Of a DNA stretch of 21,682 nucleotides, positions 11,891 through 20,324 are shown piece after piece; position 1 is the stretch's first letter, and the number at the start of each line of letters is the position of its first letter. The notes beneath the pieces were generated by a model. That model was given only the letters and a program-made list of their open reading frames with translations. It had not been told where the DNA came from and did no database searches. The translations under genes were made by a program, and so were the position numbers. The stretch is from NCBI GenBank assembly GCA_910577415.1, contig CAJTLK010000007.1:12550-34231 (forward strand). Direction: 5' to 3'. Source of the stretch: an uncultured Oscillospiraceae bacterium. GTDB lineage: Bacteria; Bacillota; Clostridia; Oscillospirales; Oscillospiraceae.

Positions 11891-13960
11891 ATGGGCACAA
11901 AAAAGGAATTGACAGTGGCCTTTATTGGCAATCCCAACTGCGGCAAGACCACCCTTTTCAACGCTTACACCGGGGCCAACCTGAAGGTGGCCAACTGGCC
12001 GGGTGTGACGGTGGAGCGGGTAGAGGGCACGCTGAAGGATCATGATCTGAATATCCGCCTGGTGGACCTACCGGGTACATACTCCCTCACCAGCTACACC
12101 ATGGAGGAGCAGGTCTCCCGGCAATTCATCCTCTCCGACGAGGTGGACGTTATCATCGACGTGGTGGACGCCTCCGCCCTGGAGCGCAATCTCTACCTTA
12201 CCCTTCAGCTCCTGGAGCTGGGCAAGCCGGTGGTAGTGGCCCTCAATATGATGGATATCGTGGAAAAGCGTGGCATGGAGATCGACCTGCATCGACTGCC
12301 AGAGATGCTGGGTGTGCCCGTGATCCCGGTCTCCGCCCGGAAGCGGACGGGTCTCACCGTACTGATGCACGCCGCTGCCCACCATGCCGGGAGCGATCAC
12401 CGGGACCCCATCATCCATGAGCACGAGTGGCACGGCAGAGGCGGGAGCGGCCCGGTGGATAAGCACAGCCAATACGTCATGGTCTATGATGAGCTGATGG
12501 AGTTTCGCATTGACGCCATTTCGGAAGCTTTGAATCGCAAGTGGCCGGAGCTTACCGGCAGGTCCCTCCGCTGGCATGCCGTCAAGCTGCTGGAGGCCGA
12601 CGGGGAGATCGCGGAAAAGTACCCGGTGTCTCTGCCCGACATTTTGGACAAGAACTACGAGACGGACATCATCAACCAGAAGTATGACTTTATCGAGGAG
12701 GTCATGGAGGAGGTGCTGGTCCACCGGGAGGAGAAAGCCGCCCTCACCGAGCGGGTGGACCAGGTACTGACCCACCCCGTTTGGGGGCTGCCCATCTTCC
12801 TGGGCATTATGGCCGTGGTCTTTTTCCTCACCTTTACCGTGGGCGACTTTTTGGCGGGCTACTTTGAATTGGCGGTGGGGGCCTTTTCCGAGCTTGTCCG
12901 AAGCGGCCTTGTTTCTCTGGGGGCAGGGGAGCTGCTCATTGCCCTTATCGTGGACGGCGTTATCGCCGGGGTAGGCGGTATTCTCACCTTTTTGCCCAAC
13001 ATTTTTATTCTTTTCCTGGCCCTGGCCTTCCTGGAGGACACAGGCTACATGGCCCGGGTGGCCTATGTGATGGACGGCATCATGAGCAAGCTGGGCCTCT
13101 CCGGCCGGGCGTTTTTGCCCATGGTGCTGGGCTTTGGCTGCACTGTGCCTGCCATCATGGCCTCCCGTGCCCTGGAAAACCGCCGTGACCGACTGAAGAC
13201 CATGCTGGTGACGCCCTTCATGTCCTGCTCAGCCCGGCTTCCCGTATACATTCTTTTTTCCGACATGTTCTTTGGAGATAAGGCCATGGTGGCCGCCTTC
13301 TCCATGTATCTGCTGGGTATCCTGGTGGGGCTGCTGGTGGCGTTGGCCATCCGGCTGGGGGAGAATAAGAAGGGCGTGGAACCCAACGACCTGCTCATCG
13401 AGCTGCCGGAATACAAAATGCCCTCGGGGCGCACCGTGGCGGTCTATGTATGGGAGAAGGTGAAGGATTATCTCACCAAAGCGGGTACGGTCATCTTCGT
13501 AGCCTCTATCGTGCTGTGGTTCGTTCTGAATTTTGGCCCCGGCGGATATACTTCCGCCATGGAGGGATCCTTCGGCGCCATCATCGGTAAGGCCATCGCC
13601 CCTGTTCTGGCCCCTGCGGGACTGGGCTTTTGGCCTATTGCTGTGGCACTCATTGCCGGGATCTCCGCCAAGGAGGTGGTGGTGTCCTCCACCGCCATCC
13701 TCTTCGGGGTGAACAACATCAACTCTGCCGCCGGTATGGCCGCTGTGCGGGGGAGCCTCGCCGCCATGGGCTTTGGGCCGCTGAATGCCTATTGCGTGAT
13801 GACCTTCTGCCTGCTCTATGTGCCCTGCGCCGCCACCATCGGCGTCATCCGCCGGGAGTCGGGAAGCTGGAAGTGGACGGCCTTTTCGGTGTGCTTCCAG
13901 GTGGCGGTGGCCTACATGGTGAGCTTTCTCATCTATCAGGTGGGGAGCCTGTTTCTGTAA
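11891..13960 (+). CDS. feoB: Ferrous iron transporter FeoB
   Basis: A GTPase-coupled inner-membrane Fe(II) transporter. The N-terminal G domain has G1 GNPNCGKTT (residues 13-21), the NWPGVTVE switch, G3 DLPGTYSL and G4 NMMD. A histidine-rich linker follows (HAAAHHAG...HEHEWHGRG). From about residue 300 the membrane core begins. It carries the Gate motifs GFGCTVPAIMASR with MLVTPFMSCSARLPVY and GISAKEVVVSS with YVPCAATIG. The 689 aa are complete. There is no separate feoC in the window; mutS2 follows directly. Confidence 0.96.
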   Translation: MGTKKELTVAFIGNPNCGKTTLFNAYTGANLKVANWPGVTVERVEGTLKDHDLNIRLVDLPGTYSLTSYTMEEQVSRQFILSDEVDVIIDVVDASALERNLYLTLQLLELGKPVVVALNMMDIVEKRGMEIDLHRLPEMLGVPVIPVSARKRTGLTVLMHAAAHHAGSDHRDPIIHEHEWHGRGGSGPVDKHSQYVMVYDELMEFRIDAISEALNRKWPELTGRSLRWHAVKLLEADGEIAEKYPVSLPDILDKNYETDIINQKYDFIEEVMEEVLVHREEKAALTERVDQVLTHPVWGLPIFLGIMAVVFFLTFTVGDFLAGYFELAVGAFSELVRSGLVSLGAGELLIALIVDGVIAGVGGILTFLPNIFILFLALAFLEDTGYMARVAYVMDGIMSKLGLSGRAFLPMVLGFGCTVPAIMASRALENRRDRLKTMLVTPFMSCSARLPVYILFSDMFFGDKAMVAAFSMYLLGILVGLLVALAIRLGENKKGVEPNDLLIELPEYKMPSGRTVAVYVWEKVKDYLTKAGTVIFVASIVLWFVLNFGPGGYTSAMEGSFGAIIGKAIAPVLAPAGLGFWPIAVALIAGISAKEVVVSSTAILFGVNNINSAAGMAAVRGSLAAMGFGPLNAYCVMTFCLLYVPCAATIGVIRRESGSWKWTAFSVCFQVAVAYMVSFLIYQVGSLFL

Positions 13961-13972
13961 TTGAGGTATTTT

Positions 13973-16348
13973 ATGAAAGACGAGTTATTTGAAAAATCCA
14001 TGGAGACCCTGGAGCTTCCCAAGGTGCTGGAGCTCCTTGCCACCGAGGCTGTGACCGAGGAGGGCAAGGAGCGCTGCCGCGCCCTGCGGCCCTTTACCGA
14101 CGCCGACGACGTAAAACGTGCCCTCAGTGAGACCTCCGCCGCAGTGGATATGGTCTCTCTTCGGGGCGCGCCCTATTTCGGTGGAGTGAAGCCGGTGGCC
14201 CACTCCCTTCAACGCGCCGACATGGGCGGCGCGCTGAACACCCGTGAGCTGCTGGACATCGCCGCAGTGCTTCGCTGCGCCAGAAGCTGTATGGAGTACG
14301 CTGCCGGGAGCGGAGACAAAAAGACCCCGCTGGACGTTCTGTTCCGGGGCCTCACCGCTAATAAGTATCTGGAGGAGAGGATCACCGGCTCCATTCTCTC
14401 CGAGGAGGAAATCGCCGACGCGGCCAGCCCGGAGCTTGCCGACATCCGCCGCCACAAGCGCGCCACGGCGGGGAAGGTGCGGGAAATATTGCAGCGGCTG
14501 CTCTCCTCCAATCAGTCGAAGTATTTACAGGAGTCCATCATCACCCAGCGCAATGGCCGCTATGTGGTGCCGGTGAAGTCGGAGTTCAAGAATGAGGTCC
14601 CCGGCTTGGTCCACGACCTCTCCTCCAGCGGCGGCACCTTCTTTATTGAGCCTATGGGGGTCGTCAAAGCCAACAACGAGTTGCGGGAGCTGGAGGCTAA
14701 GGAGAAGAAGGAGATCGAGCGTATCCTGGCCGAGCTTTCCGCCGAGTGCGCCGCCCATAGAGAGGATATCGCCCAGGATTACAGCTTCCTTATCATGCTG
14801 GACGTGATCTTTGCCAAGGCGGGACTGTCCCTGCGCCAGGGGGGTATGGCCCCCGCCATCGTGGAGAAGGGGCTGCGCTTTGAGCGGGCAAGACACCCCT
14901 TGCTGGATAAGGACACGGCGGTGCGCAACGACCTGTGGCTGGGGGAGGGCTTTGACACCCTGGTCATCACCGGCCCCAACACCGGCGGCAAGACGGTGAC
15001 GTTGAAGACTATGGGGCTGCTGGTGCTTATGGCCCAGTGCGGGCTGCACATCCCGGCGGCAGGGGAAAGCCGGATGCGGGTCTTCCGCCGGGTCCTCGCC
15101 GACATCGGCGACGAGCAGTCTATTGCCCAGAGCCTGTCCACCTTCTCTTCCCATATGACCAACATTGTAAGTATCCTGAGCGAGACCGACGATGACGTCC
15201 TGGTGCTCTTTGACGAGCTGGGGGCGGGCACCGACCCGGTGGAGGGAGCTGCCCTGGCGGCAGCCGTCATCGAGGAGACCCGGTCTCTGGGGGCCCTGGT
15301 GTGCGCCACCACCCACTATGCCGAGCTGAAGGTCTATGCCATGACCACCCCCGGGGTGGAGAACGCCTCCTGTGAGTTCAACGTGGAGACCCTGGCGCCC
15401 ACCTATAAGTTGCTTATCGGCATCCCCGGCAAATCCAACGCCTTTGCCATCTCCCGGCATCTGGGATTGCCCGGTCATATCATTGACGCCGCCGCCAGAA
15501 GAGTGAGCGCTGAGAACGTCCGCTTTGAGGACGTTCTCACACAGCTGGACGTTCAGCGTCAGGAGATGGAGAAGGAGAAGGAGCAGGCCAGACTGGCCCG
15601 CCGGGAGACCGAGGAGTACCGTTCCCAGGCCAAGACCTACCGGGACGCGCTGGAAAAGGAGAGGGCCAAGGCGGTGGAAAAGGCCAAGGCTGAGGCCCGG
15701 GAGATCATCGAGGAGGCCCGCAGGGCCGCCGATGAGACCTTTAAGGAACTGGATCACATGCGCAAGCAGAGCAGGGCCGAGCAGGACGCCCAGAGGATCA
15801 ATGACGCGCGCTCGCAGCTTCGCCGCCGCCTTAACGAGGCCGACGACGCCCTGGGCGCCCCCGCCGCCGTTCCTGTACCACCCCCTACCCGGCCCGCGAA
15901 AAAGGGAGATCGGGTGGAGCTTGTAAAGATGCCGGGGACCTACGCCGATGTGCTGGATGTGAAGAAAGACGGTACTTTGCAATTACAGGCGGGTATTTTG
16001 AAGCTCACTGCCACCCAGGATGAGGTGCGGGTGACGGAGGGGGAGACGGAAAAGTCGGCCAAAAAAATCGTCCAACGGGCCACCCATACTTTGCGCATGC
16101 TGGGAGCATCTCCCGAGGTGGACCTGCGGGGGATGACAGGCGACGAGGCGGTGATGGAACTGGACCGTTTCCTGGACCAGGCCGTTATGGGTAAGCTGCA
16201 GCAGGTGCGGATCATCCACGGCAAGGGCACTGGGGCGGTCCGCCAGCGGGTGCGGGAGCACCTGAAGCGCAGCGCCTATGTGAAGAGCTTCCGCCCCGGA
16301 CATTACGGGGAGGGAGAGGACGGTGTGACGGTGGCGGAACTTCGGTAA
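13973..16348 (+). CDS. mutS2: Endonuclease MutS2
   Basis: A 791-aa MutS-like ATPase that acts on recombination intermediates and, in Bacillus, on collided ribosomes. Its core region is followed by the ATPase domain with Walker A GPNTGGKTVTLK (about residues 334-345), Walker B VLVLFDELGAGTDP, and the H loop ATTHYAELK. A long charged coiled coil spans about residues 515-615. The C-terminal Smr nuclease domain shows VDLRGMTGDEA (about 715) and IIHGKGTGAVRQ. A TTG at 13961 is also in frame. The ATG at 13973 is preferred because GAGG is 6 bases upstream of it. It begins 12 bases after feoB, probably in the same transcript. Confidence 0.95.
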   Translation: MKDELFEKSMETLELPKVLELLATEAVTEEGKERCRALRPFTDADDVKRALSETSAAVDMVSLRGAPYFGGVKPVAHSLQRADMGGALNTRELLDIAAVLRCARSCMEYAAGSGDKKTPLDVLFRGLTANKYLEERITGSILSEEEIADAASPELADIRRHKRATAGKVREILQRLLSSNQSKYLQESIITQRNGRYVVPVKSEFKNEVPGLVHDLSSSGGTFFIEPMGVVKANNELRELEAKEKKEIERILAELSAECAAHREDIAQDYSFLIMLDVIFAKAGLSLRQGGMAPAIVEKGLRFERARHPLLDKDTAVRNDLWLGEGFDTLVITGPNTGGKTVTLKTMGLLVLMAQCGLHIPAAGESRMRVFRRVLADIGDEQSIAQSLSTFSSHMTNIVSILSETDDDVLVLFDELGAGTDPVEGAALAAAVIEETRSLGALVCATTHYAELKVYAMTTPGVENASCEFNVETLAPTYKLLIGIPGKSNAFAISRHLGLPGHIIDAAARRVSAENVRFEDVLTQLDVQRQEMEKEKEQARLARRETEEYRSQAKTYRDALEKERAKAVEKAKAEAREIIEEARRAADETFKELDHMRKQSRAEQDAQRINDARSQLRRRLNEADDALGAPAAVPVPPPTRPAKKGDRVELVKMPGTYADVLDVKKDGTLQLQAGILKLTATQDEVRVTEGETEKSAKKIVQRATHTLRMLGASPEVDLRGMTGDEAVMELDRFLDQAVMGKLQQVRIIHGKGTGAVRQRVREHLKRSAYVKSFRPGHYGEGEDGVTVAELR

Positions 16349-16399
16349 AGTAGTGGGAAAGCAACGTCGGCGAAGGCGTTATCTTGGTGGAAAATGCCA

Positions 16400-16429
16400 T
16401 TGACGGGAAGGCCCTGGATTTGGTATTCT
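16400..16429 (+). promoter_or_regulatory. Promoter for HPr gene
   Basis: TTGACG (16400-16405), 18 bases, then TATTCT (16424-16429) with an extended TGG. It is placed 42 bases before the HPr start codon. Confidence 0.65.
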
Positions 16430-16471
16430 AAAGGTACACTCGGTAATGTTGTTTTGAGGAGGGGAAAGGCC

Positions 16472-16735
16472 ATGTATGTGAAAGAAGCTATCGTGAACAA
16501 CCAGGTGGGCCTGCACGCCCGTCCGGCCACGTTCTTCATTCAGAAGGCCAACGAGTTCAAAAGCTCCATCTGGGTGGAGAAGGATGAGCGCCGGGTAAAC
16601 GCCAAGAGTCTGCTGGGCGTTCTGTCTCTGGGCATCGTCAAGGGTACCGCCATTAACCTTATCGCCGACGGCGCTGACGAGAAAGAGGCTGTGGAGGCCC
16701 TGGTGGCGCTTATCGACAGCAACTTCGGCGAGTAA
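16472..16735 (+). CDS. ptsH: Phosphocarrier protein HPr
   Basis: An 87-aa HPr. It carries phosphate from enzyme I to the sugar-specific PTS enzymes, and when phosphorylated on serine it acts in carbon catabolite control. The phosphorylated His15 is in VGLHARPA, and the regulatory Ser46 is in NAKSLLGVLSLGI at the canonical position. The frame is open upstream to 16394, but the ATG at 16472 follows GAGGAGGGG and places both sites at the standard numbering. It has its own promoter and terminator and no ptsI beside it. A Crh paralogue is unlikely because His15 is present. Confidence 0.93.
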   Translation: MYVKEAIVNNQVGLHARPATFFIQKANEFKSSIWVEKDERRVNAKSLLGVLSLGIVKGTAINLIADGADEKEAVEALVALIDSNFGE

Positions 16736-16758
16736 GCGAAAACCCAACTCACGCAAAG

Positions 16759-16786
16759 AAAAAGCGCCGCAACGCGGCGCTTTTTT
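16759..16786 (+). terminator. Rho-independent terminator after HPr
   Basis: An A-rich run, then GCGCCGC (16764-16770), the loop AAC, GCGGCGC (16774-16780) and six T. Confidence 0.92.
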
Positions 16787-16825
16787 CTCATTGCGGGAAA
16801 TACATGCCAGAGAGGAGGCGGGGCC

Positions 16826-17701
16826 ATGCTCTGCACCCAATGTCCCCGCCGCTGCGGCGCCCAGCGGCTGCCCGATGTGCCCGCCGGGGTATGTGCCATG
16901 CCCGAGACAGCGGTGGTGGCCCGGGCCGCCCTCCACTTCTGGGAGGAGCCGCCGATCTCCGGCGTCAGAGGTTCAGGTACGGTGTTTTTTTCTGGCTGTA
17001 ATCTCCGCTGCGTCTTCTGCCAAAATAGCTCCATCAGCCAGAAGGGCATTGGAAAGAGCGTGAGTGTGGAGAGGCTGCGGGAGATATTTCACGGGCTGAT
17101 CGACCAGGGCGCCCACAATATCAACCTGGTGACTCCGACCCATTTCGCTCACATTCTGCTCCAGGCGCTGGACGAGCCTCTGACCGTGCCCGTGGTGTGG
17201 AACACCGGGGGATATGAATCGGTGGAGACCCTTAGGAAGCTGGAGGGGAAGGTGCAGGTCTACCTCCCAGATTTGAAATACTTAGACTCAGAGCGCGCCC
17301 GCCGTTACTCCGCCGCCCCGGACTATCCGAAGATGGCTACTGCCGCCATCCGGGAGATGTTTCGCCAGACCGGTCCCTGTGTCTTTGATGATGGGGGCAT
17401 CCTCCAGAGAGGGGTCATCATCCGCCATTTGCTTCTTCCTGGTGGGGTCAGCGAGGCTAAGGCGGTAATGGACTGGGTGGCGTCGGAATTTCCAAGGGGG
17501 AGCGTTTATTTTTCCCTGATGAGCCAGTATGTTCCCCTGGGCCGGGCAGGGGAGTATCCCGAGATCAACAGGCGGCTGCGAAAAAGCGAGGTCAAAGCCG
17601 CTCAGGAATACATGGCCGCCCTGGATCTGCCGGGGTATACCCAGGACGGGGCGGCAGCCAGCGAAGAGTATGTGCCCGAGTTTGACCTGACAGGCGTCTG
17701 A
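16826..17701 (+). CDS. Radical SAM protein, pyruvate formate-lyase activase-like (PflX type)
   Basis: A 291-aa radical SAM protein. The [4Fe-4S]-binding CxxxCxxC is C58-NLR-C62-VF-C65, inside GCNLRCVFCQN. An extra N-terminal cysteine cluster (CTQCPRRC at residues 3-10, and C23) is typical of the PflX-type branch of activase-like proteins. VWNTGGYE and YLPDLKY are further family motifs. It should reductively cleave S-adenosylmethionine to make a 5'-deoxyadenosyl radical. The substrate is not known, and no glycyl-radical enzyme is adjacent. The start follows GAGAGGAGG. A REP-like hairpin follows the stop codon. Confidence 0.88.
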   Translation: MLCTQCPRRCGAQRLPDVPAGVCAMPETAVVARAALHFWEEPPISGVRGSGTVFFSGCNLRCVFCQNSSISQKGIGKSVSVERLREIFHGLIDQGAHNINLVTPTHFAHILLQALDEPLTVPVVWNTGGYESVETLRKLEGKVQVYLPDLKYLDSERARRYSAAPDYPKMATAAIREMFRQTGPCVFDDGGILQRGVIIRHLLLPGGVSEAKAVMDWVASEFPRGSVYFSLMSQYVPLGRAGEYPEINRRLRKSEVKAAQEYMAALDLPGYTQDGAAASEEYVPEFDLTGV

Positions 17702-17702
17702 T

Positions 17703-17725
17703 ATAGGGGCGGATAGTATCCGCCC
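17703..17725 (+). repeat. REP-like hairpin
   Basis: ATAG (a variant of the GTAG foot, 17703-17706), GGGCGGAT (17707-17714), the loop AGT, and ATCCGCCC (17718-17725). It lies between the radical SAM gene and the MATE gene. Confidence 0.7.
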
Positions 17726-17759
17726 ACATTTATATGCGCCGCATGGGAGGTGAGGGACT

Positions 17760-19151
17760 TTGTCCATCTTGACGAACATACAACAGGAAAAGCCCCGGCT
17801 GCGGCGGATGTGGGCGTTGAGCTGGCCCGCCATCATCGAGCAGGTGCTTGGGACCATGGTGAGCTATGTGGATACCGCCATGGTGGGGGTCATGGGCGAG
17901 GTGGGTTCCGCCGCCGTGTCGGTGAACGGTCCACCCATCTGGCTCATTCACGGCCTGCTCATCGGCGTGGGGGTGGGCTACTCCGTCCAGGTCTCCAACG
18001 CCATCGGAGCGGGGGACCGGGAGCGGGTGCGGGTGGTCATCCGGCAGGCATTTCTGGCCGCCCTGGTCTGCGGAGCCATCGCCTGTGGCCTGTACGAGCT
18101 TCTCAGCGGGTACCTTCCCTTTTGGATGGGTGCGAAGCCTGAGGTGCTGCCCCACGCCATCGGTTATATGCGTATTTACAGTGCGTCCCTTCTCTTCAAC
18201 GCCTTGCTTACTATCTTTTCAGCTACGCTGCGGTGCATGGGCAATACCAAGACGCCGCTGCTCTTTAACACTGCCACCAACCTGCTTAACGTGGTTTTGA
18301 ATTTCTTCTTTATCTACCCCACCCGCACCTGGCACGGCCACATTATCCCCGGACTGGGCTGGGGAGTGGAGGGGGCCGCTGTTGCCACCAGCGTCTCCAT
18401 CACGGCTGCGGGGCTTTGGGCGGCCTGGGCCGCTTTCCGGCAGAGCGGGTATCAGACCTCCTTGCGGGAGGGGTTGTCTCCCGACGCTGCCATCGTCCGC
18501 CGGGCGGCCTTTTTGGGATTGCCCTCGGCCCTGGAGCGGGCAGCGGTGAACCTGGGCCAGATCGCCACCACTGCTCTGGTGGGCCACGCCCTTACCACGG
18601 CGGCCATGGCCGCCAACCATGTGGCCACCACCGCCGAGGGCTTTTGCTATCTGCCCGCCTACGGTATCGGCTACGCTGCCGTGGCCCTGGTGGGACAGGC
18701 GGTGGGGGCGGGGAACAAGGATGACGCCAGAGCCTACGGCACCCTTACCGGAGCCTTGGGATTTCTTCTCTGCCTGGTGACAGGGACGGTGCTCTTTGTA
18801 TTCGCCCCACCTCTGGCCTCCATCTTCAACTCCGACGCCCAGGTGGTCTATGAGGCGTCTCTGGCCCTGCGGACGGTGGCCTTTGCTGAGCCGTTCTTTG
18901 CCCTGAGCATTATTCTCACCAATGCCCTCCACGGCGCCAACGATGTGCGATTCCCCATGTTCATCGGTCTTTTCTGTATGTGGGGCGTCCGGGTGCCTTT
19001 TGCTTGCCTCTTCGTGCTGGGCTTCCACTGGGGCCTCAGCGGGGTGTGGGGGGCCATGGCCATGGATCTGACCCTGCGGGGTATTTTGTGCGTGCTCCGC
19101 TGGAAGAGTGGAAAGTGGGTGCGCCTGGCCCACCTGGACACGGCGGAATAA
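17760..19151 (+). CDS. MATE family efflux transporter
   Basis: A 463-aa membrane protein with about twelve hydrophobic segments in two homologous halves. It is a multidrug and toxin extrusion (MATE) exporter, which uses Na+ or H+ gradients to expel compounds. Family motifs include LSWPAIIEQVLGTMVSYVDTAMVG at residues 20-43, the second-half counterpart around GLPSALERAAVNLGQIATTALVG, and ALVGQAVGAGNKDDA. The start is TTG at 17760 after GGGAGGTGAGGG; no in-frame ATG precedes it. The next Met is residue 17, which would cut into the amphipathic N-terminus. Substrates cannot be predicted. Confidence 0.92.
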   Translation: MSILTNIQQEKPRLRRMWALSWPAIIEQVLGTMVSYVDTAMVGVMGEVGSAAVSVNGPPIWLIHGLLIGVGVGYSVQVSNAIGAGDRERVRVVIRQAFLAALVCGAIACGLYELLSGYLPFWMGAKPEVLPHAIGYMRIYSASLLFNALLTIFSATLRCMGNTKTPLLFNTATNLLNVVLNFFFIYPTRTWHGHIIPGLGWGVEGAAVATSVSITAAGLWAAWAAFRQSGYQTSLREGLSPDAAIVRRAAFLGLPSALERAAVNLGQIATTALVGHALTTAAMAANHVATTAEGFCYLPAYGIGYAAVALVGQAVGAGNKDDARAYGTLTGALGFLLCLVTGTVLFVFAPPLASIFNSDAQVVYEASLALRTVAFAEPFFALSIILTNALHGANDVRFPMFIGLFCMWGVRVPFACLFVLGFHWGLSGVWGAMAMDLTLRGILCVLRWKSGKWVRLAHLDTAE

Positions 19152-19162
19152 GAGAAAAAAGG

Positions 19163-19196
19163 ACCGCCTTTCCGAATCATGGAAAGGCGGTTTTTT
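19163..19196 (+). terminator. Rho-independent terminator after the MATE gene
   Basis: ACCGCCTTTCC (19163-19173), a 7-base loop, GGAAAGGCGGT (19181-19191), and a T run to 19196. Confidence 0.92.
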
Positions 19197-19205
19197 GATC
19201 GCTTT

Positions 19206-19253
19206 GTAGGGGCGGCTATTAGCCGTCCGCGGGCGCATAGTATGCGCCCCTAC
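19206..19253. repeat. Inverted REP pair (BIME-like)
   Basis: GTAG (19206-19209) plus GGGCGGCT/AGCCGTCC (one G-T pair), then two bases, then GGGCGCAT/ATGCGCCC (19231-19249) and CTAC (19250-19253). These are two hairpins with GTAG feet at both outer ends. They fill the convergent gap between the MATE and pseudouridine synthase genes. Confidence 0.8.
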
Positions 19254-19281
19254 AATACGCCTTGGCGGATGACCAGGGGCA

Positions 19282-20172
19282 TCACCTTATCAGCTTTGTC
19301 ATATCCTTCGGCAAAGGAGAGGTAAAAGACAGTTCCTCCCCGGTGAAAGGCTGCTTCAGCTCCAGGCGGTGGGAGTGGAGGGCGGGGCGGGAAATGAGGT
19401 CGGGGTCCTCGGTGCCATAGAGAAAATCCCCGGCCAGGGGATGGCCCAGATAGGCCATATGCACCCGGATCTGGTGGGTCCGTCCAGTCTCCAGCCGTAG
19501 CCGGAGCAGGGAGAAGTGGGCATTGTGTTCCACCACCTCATAGTGGGTCCGGGCGGGCTTGCCGTCCGGGCGGACGCACTGGCGGATATAAGACTCCTCC
19601 GTCCGCCCCAGGGGGGCGTCCACCACCCCAACGGCTGGGGAGGGGAGACCCTCACACACCGCCAGGTACTCCCGGAGAAAGCCGCGGTCGTGGAGGGCGG
19701 CAGTGAGAGCATGCTGGGCGGCGGGGTGCTTGGCCACTACCATCAGCCCCGAGGTGCCCTTGTCTAGCCGATGGACTGGGTGGAAGTCGGCCTGAAGGCC
19801 GATTTTTTGATAGTAACACACCAGCCGGGCACCCAGGGAATCCTCCCAGTTTCCGGCGCAGGGATGGACGGTAAGTCCGGCGGGTTTGTCCACCACCAGC
19901 AGGTCGCCATCCTCATAGACGATATTCACCGAACCATCAAAGGGGACGATGTCCGAGCCGGTTCGGTCATCGCAGAGGATGGCCACCGTCTGTCCGGCGT
20001 GGAGGAGATAGCTGGTATAGATGTCTTCGCCGTCCACCAGCAGCCCCCGCTCCCGGTGCTTGGAGCGGCGGATGGCAGAGGTAGACAGACCGTGGGAGCG
20101 GAGGAGGGCGTCCACCCGCTTGCCCTCCTCGCCGGGGGATACAGGGAATTCCAGATACCGCGTTGCTGCCAC
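19282..20172 (-). CDS. RluA/RluD-family pseudouridine synthase
   Basis: A 296-aa RNA pseudouridine synthase. An S4-like N-terminal part (GKRVDALLRSHGLSTSAIRRSKHRERGLLVDGE) precedes the catalytic domain. The active-site motif is HRLDKGTSGLMV with catalytic Asp137. Other motifs are VVDKPAGLTVHP and the C-terminal GRTHQIRVHMAYLGHPLAGD. The start is GTG at 20172, next to a G-rich purine run. An in-frame stop lies shortly upstream and no ATG is available. The RNA target (23S rRNA or tRNA) cannot be fixed from the sequence. It is divergent from the aldo/keto reductase gene. Confidence 0.9.
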   Translation of the reverse strand: MAATRYLEFPVSPGEEGKRVDALLRSHGLSTSAIRRSKHRERGLLVDGEDIYTSYLLHAGQTVAILCDDRTGSDIVPFDGSVNIVYEDGDLLVVDKPAGLTVHPCAGNWEDSLGARLVCYYQKIGLQADFHPVHRLDKGTSGLMVVAKHPAAQHALTAALHDRGFLREYLAVCEGLPSPAVGVVDAPLGRTEESYIRQCVRPDGKPARTHYEVVEHNAHFSLLRLRLETGRTHQIRVHMAYLGHPLAGDFLYGTEDPDLISRPALHSHRLELKQPFTGEELSFTSPLPKDMTKLIR

Positions 20173-20193
20173 CCCCCTTTCCGTAATAAGAAA

Positions 20194-20222
20194 AAGGTAT
20201 CACAGAACCTGGGGGAAGTCAA
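20194..20222 (-). promoter_or_regulatory. Possible promoter for the pseudouridine synthase gene
   Basis: On the minus strand, TTGACT (20222-20217), 17 bases, then TACCTT (20199-20194). The -10 is a weak match. Confidence 0.5.
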
Positions 20223-20240
20223 CCGGGAAGGAGGGACGGC

Positions 20241-20269
20241 TTGACGGCGGCTTATTTTCCATGTAGAAT
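20241..20269 (+). promoter_or_regulatory. Possible promoter for the aldo/keto reductase gene
   Basis: TTGACG (20241-20246), 17 bases, then TAGAAT (20264-20269), 55 bases before the start codon. Confidence 0.55.
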
Positions 20270-20324
20270 TTGAACGTGTCATTACATCAAGCGCCAGACA
20301 GCTATAAGAAACAGGGGGGATACC

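Noticed and set aside
16349..16471. Riboswitch or small RNA upstream of HPr
   Set aside because: No recognisable aptamer pattern; only a promoter and a ribosome site could be supported.
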